Below are positions 12,816 to 19,730 of a DNA stretch of 24,337 nt, one piece after another (the stretch's first letter is position 1; every line of letters starts with the position of its first letter). Both the position numbers and the translations under genes were made by a program. Source of the DNA: a virus; IMG/VR virus record IMGVR_UViG_3300025073_000637, positions 1 through 24,337 of that record; one strand, written 5' to 3'. Below the pieces are notes generated by a model that had not been told where the DNA came from, ran no database searches, and was given only the letters and a program-made list of their open reading frames with translations.

Positions 12816-13741
12816 CACCGCACCCCGAACATCGGGACCTCGACATCCCGGCCCCCGAACCCCGACTTGAAGAACTCGATCGCCCGCTCCTTGTCAGTCG
12901 CGGCGGTCCCGCGCCACCCGAGGCTCGCGGCCCGCACCCCGCGGGCGCCGAGCGCGAGGAGCGAGCGCCACACGACAGCGTGCGAGACGTCCCGCGCCGC
13001 GTAGGCGCCGCTCCCGTAGTAGGCGCCGCCCTTGTAGACGAACCAGTACGCCGCCCCCCACGTGACGTCCCCCGTCTCGGCGAGCGCCACGGCCGCGAGT
13101 CCCGCCTCGAGCCAGTGGCGCTGGAGCCGGTACGTCTCGTCCGGGCGCCCCCCGTAGAGGCGCCGGTGGAGGGACTGGTACCGCACGAACGCGACCTCGG
13201 CCCCGGAGCCGGTCCCGGAGTGGAACGAGATCGCGTACTCGCGGCCGGCTCGGTGGATCAGGGAGCGGTACGAACTCCGGACCTCCGACCACCTGAGGTC
13301 GCAGAGGTCCACGACCCGGTGCGCCACGCCAGACGGCCGGAAGAGCTCCCCCCAGTACGGGGACACCGGCGGGCGGCCGAACGGGTGCCCCGCCATCCGC
13401 GCGCCCCGCGCGCCGGCGGCTGCCGCACGGCGCTCGACCTCCGCTTCGACGAGGTCGGCCGCCTCCTGGTCGTCGGCGAGCGGCACGGGCAGGGGGCCGC
13501 CGACGTACGAGCACTCACCCGGCGTCCGGTCCGGGAGCAGAAGCGGGGCGACAGCCGCGACGCGGTGCGCGTCGTCGACGACCGCGAACGAGAGGTCCCG
13601 GCATGGCGCGTAGGCGCGCTGGTACGCCAGCCACCCCGTCGTGTGCCAGAACCACCCCGCAGGGTGCTGGAGCACGTACTCGTCCCACGCCCCCGCCAGC
13701 CACGGCGCCAGGGGCGCGGCCCGCAGGGCCGGGTCCGTCAC
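12812..13741 (-). CDS. FemAB/GNAT-like acyl- or aminoacyltransferase
   Basis: A 309-residue protein resembling the FemAB-like members of the GNAT superfamily. It has an early FWHTTGWLAYQ (31-41), a central YRSLIHRAGREY, a YYGSGAYAARD strand-loop and an ending KERAIEFFKSGFGG. Such proteins add amino acids to lipid II or acyl groups to sugars and occur in many surface-polysaccharide clusters. Its place between NeuB and SpsF suggests that it decorates an amino group of the sugar, before or after CMP activation. That substrate is inferred; wall-bridge modification is an alternative. The GTG at 13741 overlaps the NeuB stop as GTGA; the longer reading is rejected. Confidence 0.75.
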   Translation of the reverse strand: MTDPALRAAPLAPWLAGAWDEYVLQHPAGWFWHTTGWLAYQRAYAPCRDLSFAVVDDAHRVAAVAPLLLPDRTPGECSYVGGPLPVPLADDQEAADLVEAEVERRAAAAGARGARMAGHPFGRPPVSPYWGELFRPSGVAHRVVDLCDLRWSEVRSSYRSLIHRAGREYAISFHSGTGSGAEVAFVRYQSLHRRLYGGRPDETYRLQRHWLEAGLAAVALAETGDVTWGAAYWFVYKGGAYYGSGAYAARDVSHAVVWRSLLALGARGVRAASLGWRGTAATDKERAIEFFKSGFGGRDVEVPMFGVRW

Positions 13742-14574
13742 GCTACGCCGGTCCGGTACCGGAGCATCGGCTCCTCCGCGGGTGAGAGCAGCCACCCGGA
13801 CTCGCCCTCCGGCCCGAGCATCGACTCCGCGGTCCGGATGTTCCGCACGTACTCCAGCGCCGCGAGGGGATCGCGCGCCACCTCGCGGTCGGGGTCCGTC
13901 TCGTCGGTCTCCCAAGACCGGAGGTGGAACTCCACGATCCGGGCCCCGACCGCGACCGCGAGCGCGCCGGTCCAGGGGTGCCGCGTGTGGTCCGAGAGGC
14001 CGGCGTACTGGAAGGGAATCATCGTAGTAAAGTCGTGGCGCAGCCGCGCGAGGCGGATCTCACCCTCCGGACACGGGTACGCGCTCACGCAGTGCAAGAC
14101 GCTGACGTCCGGCGTCTCGGGCATGTATACCCGAAAGTAATGTTGGAGTACGCCAAAAAGCCCGGCCGAGACGGCCCCCATCCCGGCGCTCACGAGTAAG
14201 GGCTTCCGGTACTCGGCGTGCAAGAGCACGAAGTGCCGGTCCAGCGCCTCGAAGCTCGAGACCTTGAACCGGCTGACGTGCTGGGCCACGACATGCACGT
14301 CCTCCGGCAGGTAGGCCGTGCACATGAACTCGACGCCCTCGACCTCAGCGCGCTCCTTCAAGGCGGAGAACCACCCGCGGGGGAACGCGAGCCGCCGGTA
14401 CTGCTCCCGGTACTCGGGCGCGCGGCGGCGCTCGACCAGACGCTCGGGGTCCGAGAGCCATTGGAATTTCACGGCGTCGGCCCCGACCTCGCGCGCAAGG
14501 CCCACGAGCTTGAGCGCTGCGTAGAGAGAGCCGCCGTGCGTGGCGGCCACCTCCGCGATGACGAACGTCCTCAC
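13738..14574 (-). CDS. NeuB/PseI-like nonulosonic acid synthase
   Basis: A 278-residue TIM-barrel enzyme that joins phosphoenolpyruvate to a six-carbon amino sugar to make a nine-carbon sialic-like acid. Family motifs are intact: IAEVAATHGG (6-15), DAVKFQ (33-38), SRFKVSS (101-107), VSAGM (128-132), LHCVSAYPCPE (160-170), GLSDHT (192-197), VEFHL (214-218) and DPDRE. Family members usually have about 340-350 residues with a C-terminal SAF (antifreeze-like) domain; that domain is missing here, as the protein stops soon after the barrel. The GTG at 14574 is coupled (GTGA) to the small gene upstream. With the dehydratase, aminotransferase and SpsF it forms a nonulosonate pathway. Choice between Pse, Leg and Neu product is not settled. 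Confidence 0.93.
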   Translation of the reverse strand: MRTFVIAEVAATHGGSLYAALKLVGLAREVGADAVKFQWLSDPERLVERRRAPEYREQYRRLAFPRGWFSALKERAEVEGVEFMCTAYLPEDVHVVAQHVSRFKVSSFEALDRHFVLLHAEYRKPLLVSAGMGAVSAGLFGVLQHYFRVYMPETPDVSVLHCVSAYPCPEGEIRLARLRHDFTTMIPFQYAGLSDHTRHPWTGALAVAVGARIVEFHLRSWETDETDPDREVARDPLAALEYVRNIRTAESMLGPEGESGWLLSPAEEPMLRYRTGVA

Positions 14575-14780
14575 TCGCTCCTCCCCTCGACCCGCTGCGC
14601 GGCCTGATTGGCCAGAAACGCCTGCTGTAGCGCAGACACCAGCAACAGAGCCTCGGACCTCGTCAGCCCGGCCTCGACGAGCAACGCCATGTAGCGCCCC
14701 ACGACGGGCGCCAGATGCTCGAGCGCCTGCTGCGCCGCCTGGGTCTGTCTGCAGAACGCCTCCTGGTCGAACTCAGCCAT
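14571..14780 (-). CDS. small helical protein within the sugar operon
   Basis: A 69-residue, fully helical protein (FCRQTQAAQQALEHL, GRYMALLVEAGLTRSEALLLV, LQQAFLANQAAQR). The ATG at 14780 has AGGAGGGG upstream. It resembles short phage proteins of unknown function with a LTRSEAL-type motif. It sits between the aminotransferase and synthase genes, which suggests either a subunit or a phage gene that predates cassette insertion. No further assignment. Confidence 0.65.
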   Translation of the reverse strand: MAEFDQEAFCRQTQAAQQALEHLAPVVGRYMALLVEAGLTRSEALLLVSALQQAFLANQAAQRVEGRSE

Positions 14781-14798
14781 CTGCCCCTCCTGTGAGAG

Positions 14799-16112
14799 TC
14801 ATTGCGCCACCCGCCAAACTGGCTCGGGCGAGATCGGGTCGCCTTTGATCAGGGCGCGGGGGTCTGCGGCGTTCGCCACGACCTCCATCGCGGCGGCACA
14901 CGCCTCGAGTAGCGACTCCGTGTGCTCGCGCGAGTGCGCGAGCATCACATTGTTCCCGTTCGGGTGCAGAAGGTGGCCGCGCCGGCAGACTTCCTGGTAG
15001 AAGAGCGACGCCCGCAGGCGCGCTGGGTACTGGCGCGGGGCCTCGTAGGCGCCCGGCGCGTCGCTCGGCTCACTAGTCCCGACCTCGTCCCACTCGATCT
15101 TCGGGTGCGGGGCCTGGCCGACCGCCCGCGTCACGCCCGAAAGCCCGTACCGCTCGGCCAGGCGGTTGTATCCATCGATGACCGCCCGGCCCAACCGCGC
15201 CATGTGGCCGCACACGTCCTCGGCCAGGTAATGATCGATCGTCGCGCCCGCGGCCACGAGCCCCACGCAGTCGCCGTTGAATGTCCCGCTCGCGAGTCGC
15301 GCGTGCCGCATGAAGTCCCCACGCCCCACGAGCGCGGCGATCGGGTACCCGTTCCCCATCGCCTTCCCGAACGTCGCGAGGTCTGGCGTGACGCCGCTAA
15401 GCGCCTGGTACCCGCCGCGGTGCCAGCGAAACCCTGTGATCATCTCGTCGAAAATCAGGACAGCCCCGATCCGGGTCGCGCGCTCCCGCACGCCCTCCAG
15501 GAACCCGGGCTCCGGCTCCGCGATCAGCGTTGGCTCGAGGATGATCGCGGCGACGTTGTCGCCCTCCAGCTCGCCCGCGATCAACGTGTCGAGTGACGCG
15601 AGGTCGTTGTACCGGAATTCCCCGATCGCTGTTTCGTAGCACCACGGTACGCCGGGATGCTCCGGGCGCAGGGCAGCCCATTGCGAATGCCATCCGTGAT
15701 AGCCCGCACTCGCGATGAAAAACCGCTCGCTTCCGCTGCGCGGATTCCTCGTCGCGGCGCGCGCTACCCGGACCGCCGCCTCGGTGGCCTCGCTCCCAGT
15801 CTTGAGGTACCGCACCGACTCCGCGCACGGCACCAGGTCGACGAGCTGCTGCGCGACCCGCTCCTCGAGGCCCCGCGAGGGGAGCGAGAAGATCGGGCCA
15901 CACGCGACCTGCTGCCGGACGCACTCGTCCACCAGCTCGTCCCCGTACCCGAGCGAGAGAGCCCCGAGCGAGCAGATCCAGTCCGTGTACCAGGTCCCGT
16001 CCTCGGCCTGGACATGCGCCCCGGCGCCGCGGATCAAGCTCCGCGGGTAGGCGCCCGGGAACTGCGAGGGGAACTTCGAGATCGTCTGGGCGCCGCCTGG
16101 GATCAGTTCCAT
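14799..16112 (-). CDS. class III aminotransferase (HemL/GSA-aminomutase-like)
   Basis: A 437-residue PLP enzyme of fold type I. KTGSEATEAAVRVARAATRN (104-123) and YHGWH (138-142) build the active site, LIFDEMITGF (219-228) holds the PLP-nitrogen aspartate (D222), and FGKAMGNG (248-255) carries the PLP lysine K250. It resembles glutamate-1-semialdehyde aminomutase but sits among sugar genes, where HemL-like enzymes transfer amino groups to keto-sugars. It could replace PseC, a DegT-family enzyme, in turning the 4-keto sugar into the 4-amino sugar. A role in haem synthesis is unlikely. The ATG at 16112 has GGAGGAGG four bases upstream; an in-frame start at 16133 lacks this. Confidence 0.92.
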   Translation of the reverse strand: MELIPGGAQTISKFPSQFPGAYPRSLIRGAGAHVQAEDGTWYTDWICSLGALSLGYGDELVDECVRQQVACGPIFSLPSRGLEERVAQQLVDLVPCAESVRYLKTGSEATEAAVRVARAATRNPRSGSERFFIASAGYHGWHSQWAALRPEHPGVPWCYETAIGEFRYNDLASLDTLIAGELEGDNVAAIILEPTLIAEPEPGFLEGVRERATRIGAVLIFDEMITGFRWHRGGYQALSGVTPDLATFGKAMGNGYPIAALVGRGDFMRHARLASGTFNGDCVGLVAAGATIDHYLAEDVCGHMARLGRAVIDGYNRLAERYGLSGVTRAVGQAPHPKIEWDEVGTSEPSDAPGAYEAPRQYPARLRASLFYQEVCRRGHLLHPNGNNVMLAHSREHTESLLEACAAAMEVVANAADPRALIKGDPISPEPVWRVAQ

Positions 16113-16501
16113 GAGCCCTCCTCCACGCCCCACTTATCGCGCGCGGCCCAGATGTCCGACGCCACGCACTCCGCCAGCCCCACCCCGCCCGTGTCCTCGA
16201 CGGCGTGGAGGTCCCGCACGAGGTGTCGGTCCGCGCCCCCAATCGACGTCGCGCTGTTGGTGTGGTGGGGGACGCGCTGGCCGCAGAGGCCGCAGACCAC
16301 CGCGGCCGCAAGCTCCAGCGCCCGAGGAATACGCCCGTCCCGCTCCGGGACGTAGAGCTTGAGGCCGTCGCGCTGGAGCCACATGAGGATCACTCTCGGG
16401 CCGCCGCAGCCATGCTCGAGGATCTCGCCGGCCCACTCCCGGTCGTCCACGACCATGACGCCGCCCCCCAGGAGGATGGCGCGGAGCGAGACCTGGGTCA
16501 C
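16103..16501 (-). CDS. hypothetical protein of the sugar operon
   Basis: A 132-residue protein. A hydrophobic start (VSLRAILLGGGVMVVDD) resembles a beta strand and Rossmann-like loop, the middle has CGGPRVILMWLQRDGLKLYV, then CGLC and HHTNSATSIGG, and it ends in an acidic helix. The CGLCGQRVPHH segment may bind zinc. It does not match any pathway enzyme I recognise. The GTG at 16501 overlaps the upstream stop as GTGA; the ATG 14 codons later also has a plausible ribosome site. Because it is coupled to the aminotransferase it may have a missing sugar step, but that is speculation. Confidence 0.55.
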   Translation of the reverse strand: MTQVSLRAILLGGGVMVVDDREWAGEILEHGCGGPRVILMWLQRDGLKLYVPERDGRIPRALELAAAVVCGLCGQRVPHHTNSATSIGGADRHLVRDLHAVEDTGGVGLAECVASDIWAARDKWGVEEGSWN

Positions 16502-16761
16502 GAGTCCCCCTGCGGCGGCGCAGGCACACCCTCGCCCGGCACCTTCGGGCGGACGCGCGTCGGGACCACCGCGTGTGCGAGCTCCCCGACCAGCACGGCG
16601 CCCCGCTGCGCGCCGGGCGCCAAGACCCCGACGTGGATCTTGCCCAGCACGCACTTCACCTCGCCGGTCGCCCGCAGGCCCCAGAGGCCCGCCACCCACC
16701 CGGCGTCGACCTCGAGCCACGCCTGTTCCGTCTGCTTCGGGCTGTATCCCTCGACGGCCAT
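16498..16761 (-). CDS. hypothetical protein
   Basis: An 87-residue protein with a mixed strand pattern (AWLEVDAGWVAGLWGL, GEVKCVLGKIHVGVLAP) and a proline-rich basic C-terminus (VPTRVRPKVPGEGVPAPP). The ATG at 16761 has GGGGGGAG upstream. The longer reading to 17088 overlaps the SDR gene and is rejected. Function unknown; possibly a small secreted or structural protein. Confidence 0.6.
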   Translation of the reverse strand: MAVEGYSPKQTEQAWLEVDAGWVAGLWGLRATGEVKCVLGKIHVGVLAPGAQRGAVLVGELAHAVVPTRVRPKVPGEGVPAPPQGDS

Positions 16762-16766
16762 CTTTT

Positions 16767-16868
16767 TCACTCCCCCCGAAGGTAAGCGAGAAGCCGGCGC
16801 CACCACGGCAACCGGCGAAACTCCACCCTCGTCAGCGGGAGGGGGCGCAAGCACGCGGGGCACCTCAC
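16767..16868 (-). CDS. 33-residue peptide with a CxxC motif
   Basis: The GTG at 16868 overlaps the SDR stop as GTGA. The product begins VRCPAC and then has a basic, tryptophan-containing amphipathic helix (EFRRLPWWRRLLAYLRG). It could be a membrane-active or protein-binding peptide. Its size makes it uncertain, but the coupling and the following ribosome site of the next gene, contained in its last codons, support it. Confidence 0.5.
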   Translation of the reverse strand: MRCPACLRPLPLTRVEFRRLPWWRRLLAYLRGE

Positions 16869-17872
16869 GGCACCCTCCCGAGCATCTCGACCAGTTCGTC
16901 CTCCCCCAGCCACCCGACGGGGGCATCGCTCGTGTACGCCTGCCCGACGGGGTCGAGCCCGGCCGTGTCGTACACGGCGCGCCACGAGTGGTGGGTCGGG
17001 AGCACCACGACGCGCCCGCGCCCGGAGTCGAGCCACGCGCGTCCCGGCTCCTCGCGCGAGAGCAACGACTCATGGAGCTTCTCGCCACCGGGCCGCAGGC
17101 CCGTCACTACGGCCCGCTGCGGCACGCCCCTCGTCTCTCCGCGGCCCACCCACTCCCGCGTCACGGCCAGGAGCAGAACGCGGAGCCGCGCGGCCGGCAG
17201 GAGCGGGACGAAGACCTCGCCCCCCTCCATCGCGTCGAGTGCCCCCAGCACGAAGGCCGCCGCGTCCCGAAGCTCGACGATGAACCGCGTCATCCGCCAG
17301 TCCGTCACGGTCGGGGCCTCGCCCCGCGCGAGCTGCGCGCGCCAGACGTGCGGCACGGACCCGCGGGAGCCCAGCACGTTCCCGTACCGCACGCACGACA
17401 CCCGCGTCCCGCGCGGGAGCGAGTAGCTGTTGGCCTGGACGGCGTACGTCTCGGCCGCCGCCTTGCTGACCCCGTAGAGGTTGGTCGGCTCCACGGCCTT
17501 GTCGGAAGACACCACCACGACGCGCCCGACCCCCGCCACCGTCGCGGCCCGCACGACCGCCATCGTACCGAGCACGTTCGTCTTGAGGACCTCGCCCGGG
17601 CTGTAGACGCTATGCCCGACGCGCTTCAGGGCTGCGGCGTGCAGCACGACGTCGCACCCGCGGAACAGCTCCTCCATGCGCTCGGCGTCCCGGACGTCCC
17701 CGAGCTGGCACCGGAGCTGCGGGAGGCGCGCGCCCCACCGCTCGTCGAGGTCCCCGGACTTCACCTCGTCACGCGACACCGCCACGATGCGCGAGGCGCC
17801 CCCGCGCTCCTCCAGCGCCGCGAGCAGCGCGCCCCCCAGGCTCCCGGTCGCTCCGGTGATCGCGATCCTCAC
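16865..17872 (-). CDS. PseB-like UDP-GlcNAc 4,6-dehydratase (SDR)
   Basis: A 335-residue extended short-chain dehydrogenase. ITGATGSLGG (5-14) binds NAD(P). HAAALKRV, SSDKAVEPTNLYGVSK (122-137; Y133/K137 and D124/K125), VRYGNVLGSRGSV, WRMTRF, GGEVFVP and RPGGEKLHE follow in order, closing with WLGEDELVEML. This order is that of PseB/FlaA1-type inverting UDP-GlcNAc 4,6-dehydratases, which start the pseudaminic acid pathway; RPGGEKLHE carries an additional glycine relative to RPGEKLHE. The GTG at 17872 is two bases after the upstream stop. With the aminotransferase, synthase and cytidylyltransferase it forms the phage cassette. CapD-like use in polysaccharide synthesis is possible. Confidence 0.92.
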   Translation of the reverse strand: MRIAITGATGSLGGALLAALEERGGASRIVAVSRDEVKSGDLDERWGARLPQLRCQLGDVRDAERMEELFRGCDVVLHAAALKRVGHSVYSPGEVLKTNVLGTMAVVRAATVAGVGRVVVVSSDKAVEPTNLYGVSKAAAETYAVQANSYSLPRGTRVSCVRYGNVLGSRGSVPHVWRAQLARGEAPTVTDWRMTRFIVELRDAAAFVLGALDAMEGGEVFVPLLPAARLRVLLLAVTREWVGRGETRGVPQRAVVTGLRPGGEKLHESLLSREEPGRAWLDSGRGRVVVLPTHHSWRAVYDTAGLDPVGQAYTSDAPVGWLGEDELVEMLGRVP

Positions 17873-17873
17873 C

Positions 17874-18134
17874 CTAGTCGTCCCCGTCGAGCGGCCGAAA
17901 GCTCTGAGATGGGTTTGTAGGGGAGATGCGGGGCGAAACCCCCGCCCGGATGGACCACGGCGTGAAGACTCGGCGGCATCTGTGTGCGGACTTCGAGACC
18001 CACTGGTCGCACTTCCGGCACTGCTGGACCCCGCGCTCGCGCCGGAACTCGTCGACCGACAGGGTGCGGGACGCGCCCGAGGCGTCGGTGATCGTCACGG
18101 TGAGCGGCACGAGACTTGGTTCGGCAACCTTCAT
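17874..18134 (-). CDS. small putative zinc-binding protein
   Basis: An 86-residue protein. The first half has beta-like segments (LVPLTVTITDASGASRTLSV), and the second has CRKC (about 39-42) followed by SAHRC, suggesting a CxxC-H-C zinc site. A basic, serine- and proline-rich tail follows. The ATG at 18134 gives an ATGA overlap with the nuclease-like gene. No family was recognised. Confidence 0.6.
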   Translation of the reverse strand: MKVAEPSLVPLTVTITDASGASRTLSVDEFRRERGVQQCRKCDQWVSKSAHRCRRVFTPWSIRAGVSPRISPTNPSQSFRPLDGDD

Positions 18135-18598
18135 CGCTCGCCCCTCCGCTTGGACTTCTCGACGTACGCCGCGACCCGCCGCCTAGCGCCCGGGAGTTCG
18201 TGCAAGCAGTCCCGCACAAGCCCGCCGAAGCTCAGCTTCGCGTAGCGGGCGGCAATCGCCTCACCGTCGGCTGCCGTGAGGTCGGGTTTGTCCAGCCCTG
18301 CTAGCAGGCGCACGAGCCGCCACGCCTCGGCCGGCAGCACGACCAGCACGGGGGTCGGGCGCCCGGCGCTCCGCTTCACCACCACCATCGGGATCCGCCC
18401 AGAGTCAATCCCCAGGAGGGTCATCTCCTCGACCAGCCGCTCGAGCTCGGCGAGCGACATCTCCTTGGGGTTCTTGACCTGCTGGGCGAACAGCGGGGAG
18501 TCCGCGTCGACCCGCTCCCCGGAGTTGGCCCAGTGCCGGCGAGCCCCGACCAGGGCCGCGGCGCCGCGCTCGACCTGCTTCCAGCCCGTACGCGACAC
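18131..18598 (-). CDS. putative nuclease-like protein (degenerate PD-(D/E)XK)
   Basis: A 155-residue protein. The N-terminal pattern WKQVERGAAALVGARRHW...DADSPLFAQQVKN resembles a phage PD-(D/E)XK endonuclease family (WKxxER, D, ExK) related to Holliday-junction resolvase-like enzymes. Here E10, D31/D33 and K42 are present, but the usual glutamate two residues before the lysine is Q40, so activity is uncertain. A later beta strand (TPVLVVLPAEAWRLV) and a basic C-terminus (EKSKRRGER) complete it. The GTG at 18598 follows the upstream stop by one base. Family assignment is from memory and moderate. Confidence 0.6.
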   Translation of the reverse strand: MSRTGWKQVERGAAALVGARRHWANSGERVDADSPLFAQQVKNPKEMSLAELERLVEEMTLLGIDSGRIPMVVVKRSAGRPTPVLVVLPAEAWRLVRLLAGLDKPDLTAADGEAIAARYAKLSFGGLVRDCLHELPGARRRVAAYVEKSKRRGER

Positions 18599-18599
18599 C

Positions 18600-19157
18600 T
18601 CAGCGCTCCCTCTCCACCCTATGGCCCATCAACTCCACGAACCTCAAGAGGAAAGCCGCACGGGCAGCCTCGGGCGATATCGGAACGATGATCTCAGGGA
18701 TGGGCTCGGGCCCTCCCCACCGGAGGCGCTCCACCCGCTGGTATGACGGGAAGAGATTCCGTACCTCAGCAGCATAGACGGCACGGTCCGCCAACACGAC
18801 ATCCATCGGGAGGACGGGATATACCCCAAACTTTCGGGCGATCGCGGCGTGGATCCTCACCTCGAGTTCCCGGAGACCGGCCGCAGCGTCGGTGTGCTTG
18901 AGAGGCGCCACAAGGTCCCCGACGTACGCTTCGGCAGCGTCATGCAGGAGTCCATCCAGCGCGTGCTTCGGGTTGCACCACCGCGACACCAGGACTGAGT
19001 GCTGAGCAACCGTGTAGAGGGACTCGATATGGCCCCCGAACCGGCAGATGCGTGAGAGCGCCAAAGCGATGTCAGTTAGACTGATAGCCGAGTCCGGGAT
19101 CTCACCCCCATACGGAAACCGCCGACCCGTGTAGGTGACGATGTAGGAGTCCGTCAC
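18600..19157 (-). CDS. HD-domain phosphohydrolase (YfbR-like)
   Basis: A 185-residue metal-dependent phosphohydrolase. H53 lies in SLYTVAQHSVLV, H72-D73 in LLHDAAEAYVGD, and D124 in LADRAVYAAE, the four ligands of the HD fold. The layout resembles YfbR-type 5'-deoxynucleotidases, which cleave dNMPs to deoxynucleosides. In phages such enzymes may redirect nucleotide pools or support base replacement. The GTG at 19157 is in a GTGA overlap. It sits with the dNMP kinase and MazG-like genes in a phage with several nucleotide enzymes. Exact substrate unknown. Confidence 0.85.
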   Translation of the reverse strand: MTDSYIVTYTGRRFPYGGEIPDSAISLTDIALALSRICRFGGHIESLYTVAQHSVLVSRWCNPKHALDGLLHDAAEAYVGDLVAPLKHTDAAAGLRELEVRIHAAIARKFGVYPVLPMDVVLADRAVYAAEVRNLFPSYQRVERLRWGGPEPIPEIIVPISPEAARAAFLLRFVELMGHRVERER

Positions 19158-19714
19158 ACGACCACCGGGTGCTCGCGATCCCAGGCCGAGAGACTGGCCA
19201 CGACGTGCTGGATCTCGTGCCAGTAGGTATCCCAGCGCGAAACGCTGGGCTGACTCCGCAGGACGTGAACGACGGCCGAGTACCCGCGCGGTACGTCGTC
19301 CGAGAAGACGTCGCACGCGCCCCGCGCCTCCGCCTCGTCGTCGTCCAGGAACTCCCGCAGCGCAGAGGCCGACGAAACAAAGACCCGGACCCTGTGCCCG
19401 AGCCCGAGGTCGAGTGCCCGCGGGAGCTGGCCGGACGCCGCGCCGTGCTCCCGATCCCAGTCCGTCACATCTAGGACCGCGTGCTGGAGGCCAGCCCAGT
19501 AGGTCTCGCGCTTCTTCTGGACCGGCAGACTGCTCAGCACGTAGATCGTCCCGGCGGGCCCGGACGGCGCTCGATCCACCGAGTTGTCGAAGTGCCCGCT
19601 CAGCAGGAGGTTACTCTCCTCCGCGACTTCCTGGATCATGCGCTGCGGCGCGAGTACGACCCCCACCCTGTAGCCACCGCCGAGGTTCACGACACGGGGG
19701 AGCCTCATGCGCAC
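19154..19714 (-). CDS. tandemly duplicated zincin-like protein
   Basis: A 186-residue protein made of two 85-residue copies 92 residues apart: copy 1 at about 5-90 and copy 2 at 97-182. Shared signs are LPR(V/A)xxLGxGxRV, an (I/V)xVLxS strand and TYWxxxQHxV...WDREH. Copy 2 contains a full HExxH metal site, HEIQH (166-170), with WDREH as a possible third ligand. Copy 1 reads AGLQH (74-78), so its metal site is lost. It resembles short phage zincin-like proteins of unknown role. The GTG at 19714 lies exactly six bases after a TATAAT box; an ATG two codons later is the alternative. It leads the inferred operon. Confidence 0.75.
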   Translation of the reverse strand: MRMRLPRVVNLGGGYRVGVVLAPQRMIQEVAEESNLLLSGHFDNSVDRAPSGPAGTIYVLSSLPVQKKRETYWAGLQHAVLDVTDWDREHGAASGQLPRALDLGLGHRVRVFVSSASALREFLDDDEAEARGACDVFSDDVPRGYSAVVHVLRSQPSVSRWDTYWHEIQHVVASLSAWDREHPVVV

Positions 19715-19720
19715 GCCCAC

Positions 19721-19730
19721 ATTATAGCCC
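19721..19730 (-). promoter_or_regulatory. probable promoter -10 element for the accessory/sugar operon (leaderless start)
   Basis: Minus-strand GGGC-TATAAT (TATAAT at 19726-19721) is followed by GTGGGC and a GTG at 19714. This is the third TATAAT-N6-start in the window. A possible TTGACC lies 15 bases upstream (about 19747-19742), short for a standard spacer. The gap between genes here (19715-19762) is larger than usual. Confidence 0.6.

Noticed and set aside
12980-14140. Plus-strand ORF of 386 codons
   Set aside because: It lies opposite the FemAB-like and NeuB-like genes and has arginine- and proline-rich composition typical of shadow frames.
14799-16112. Haem-biosynthesis glutamate-1-semialdehyde aminomutase (hemL)
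   Set aside because: The fold matches, but the gene sits among nonulosonate enzymes and no other haem gene is present, so a sugar aminotransferase is more likely.
16205-17920. Plus-strand ORF of 571 codons
   Set aside because: It is opposite the strongly supported PseB-like gene and has no family features.
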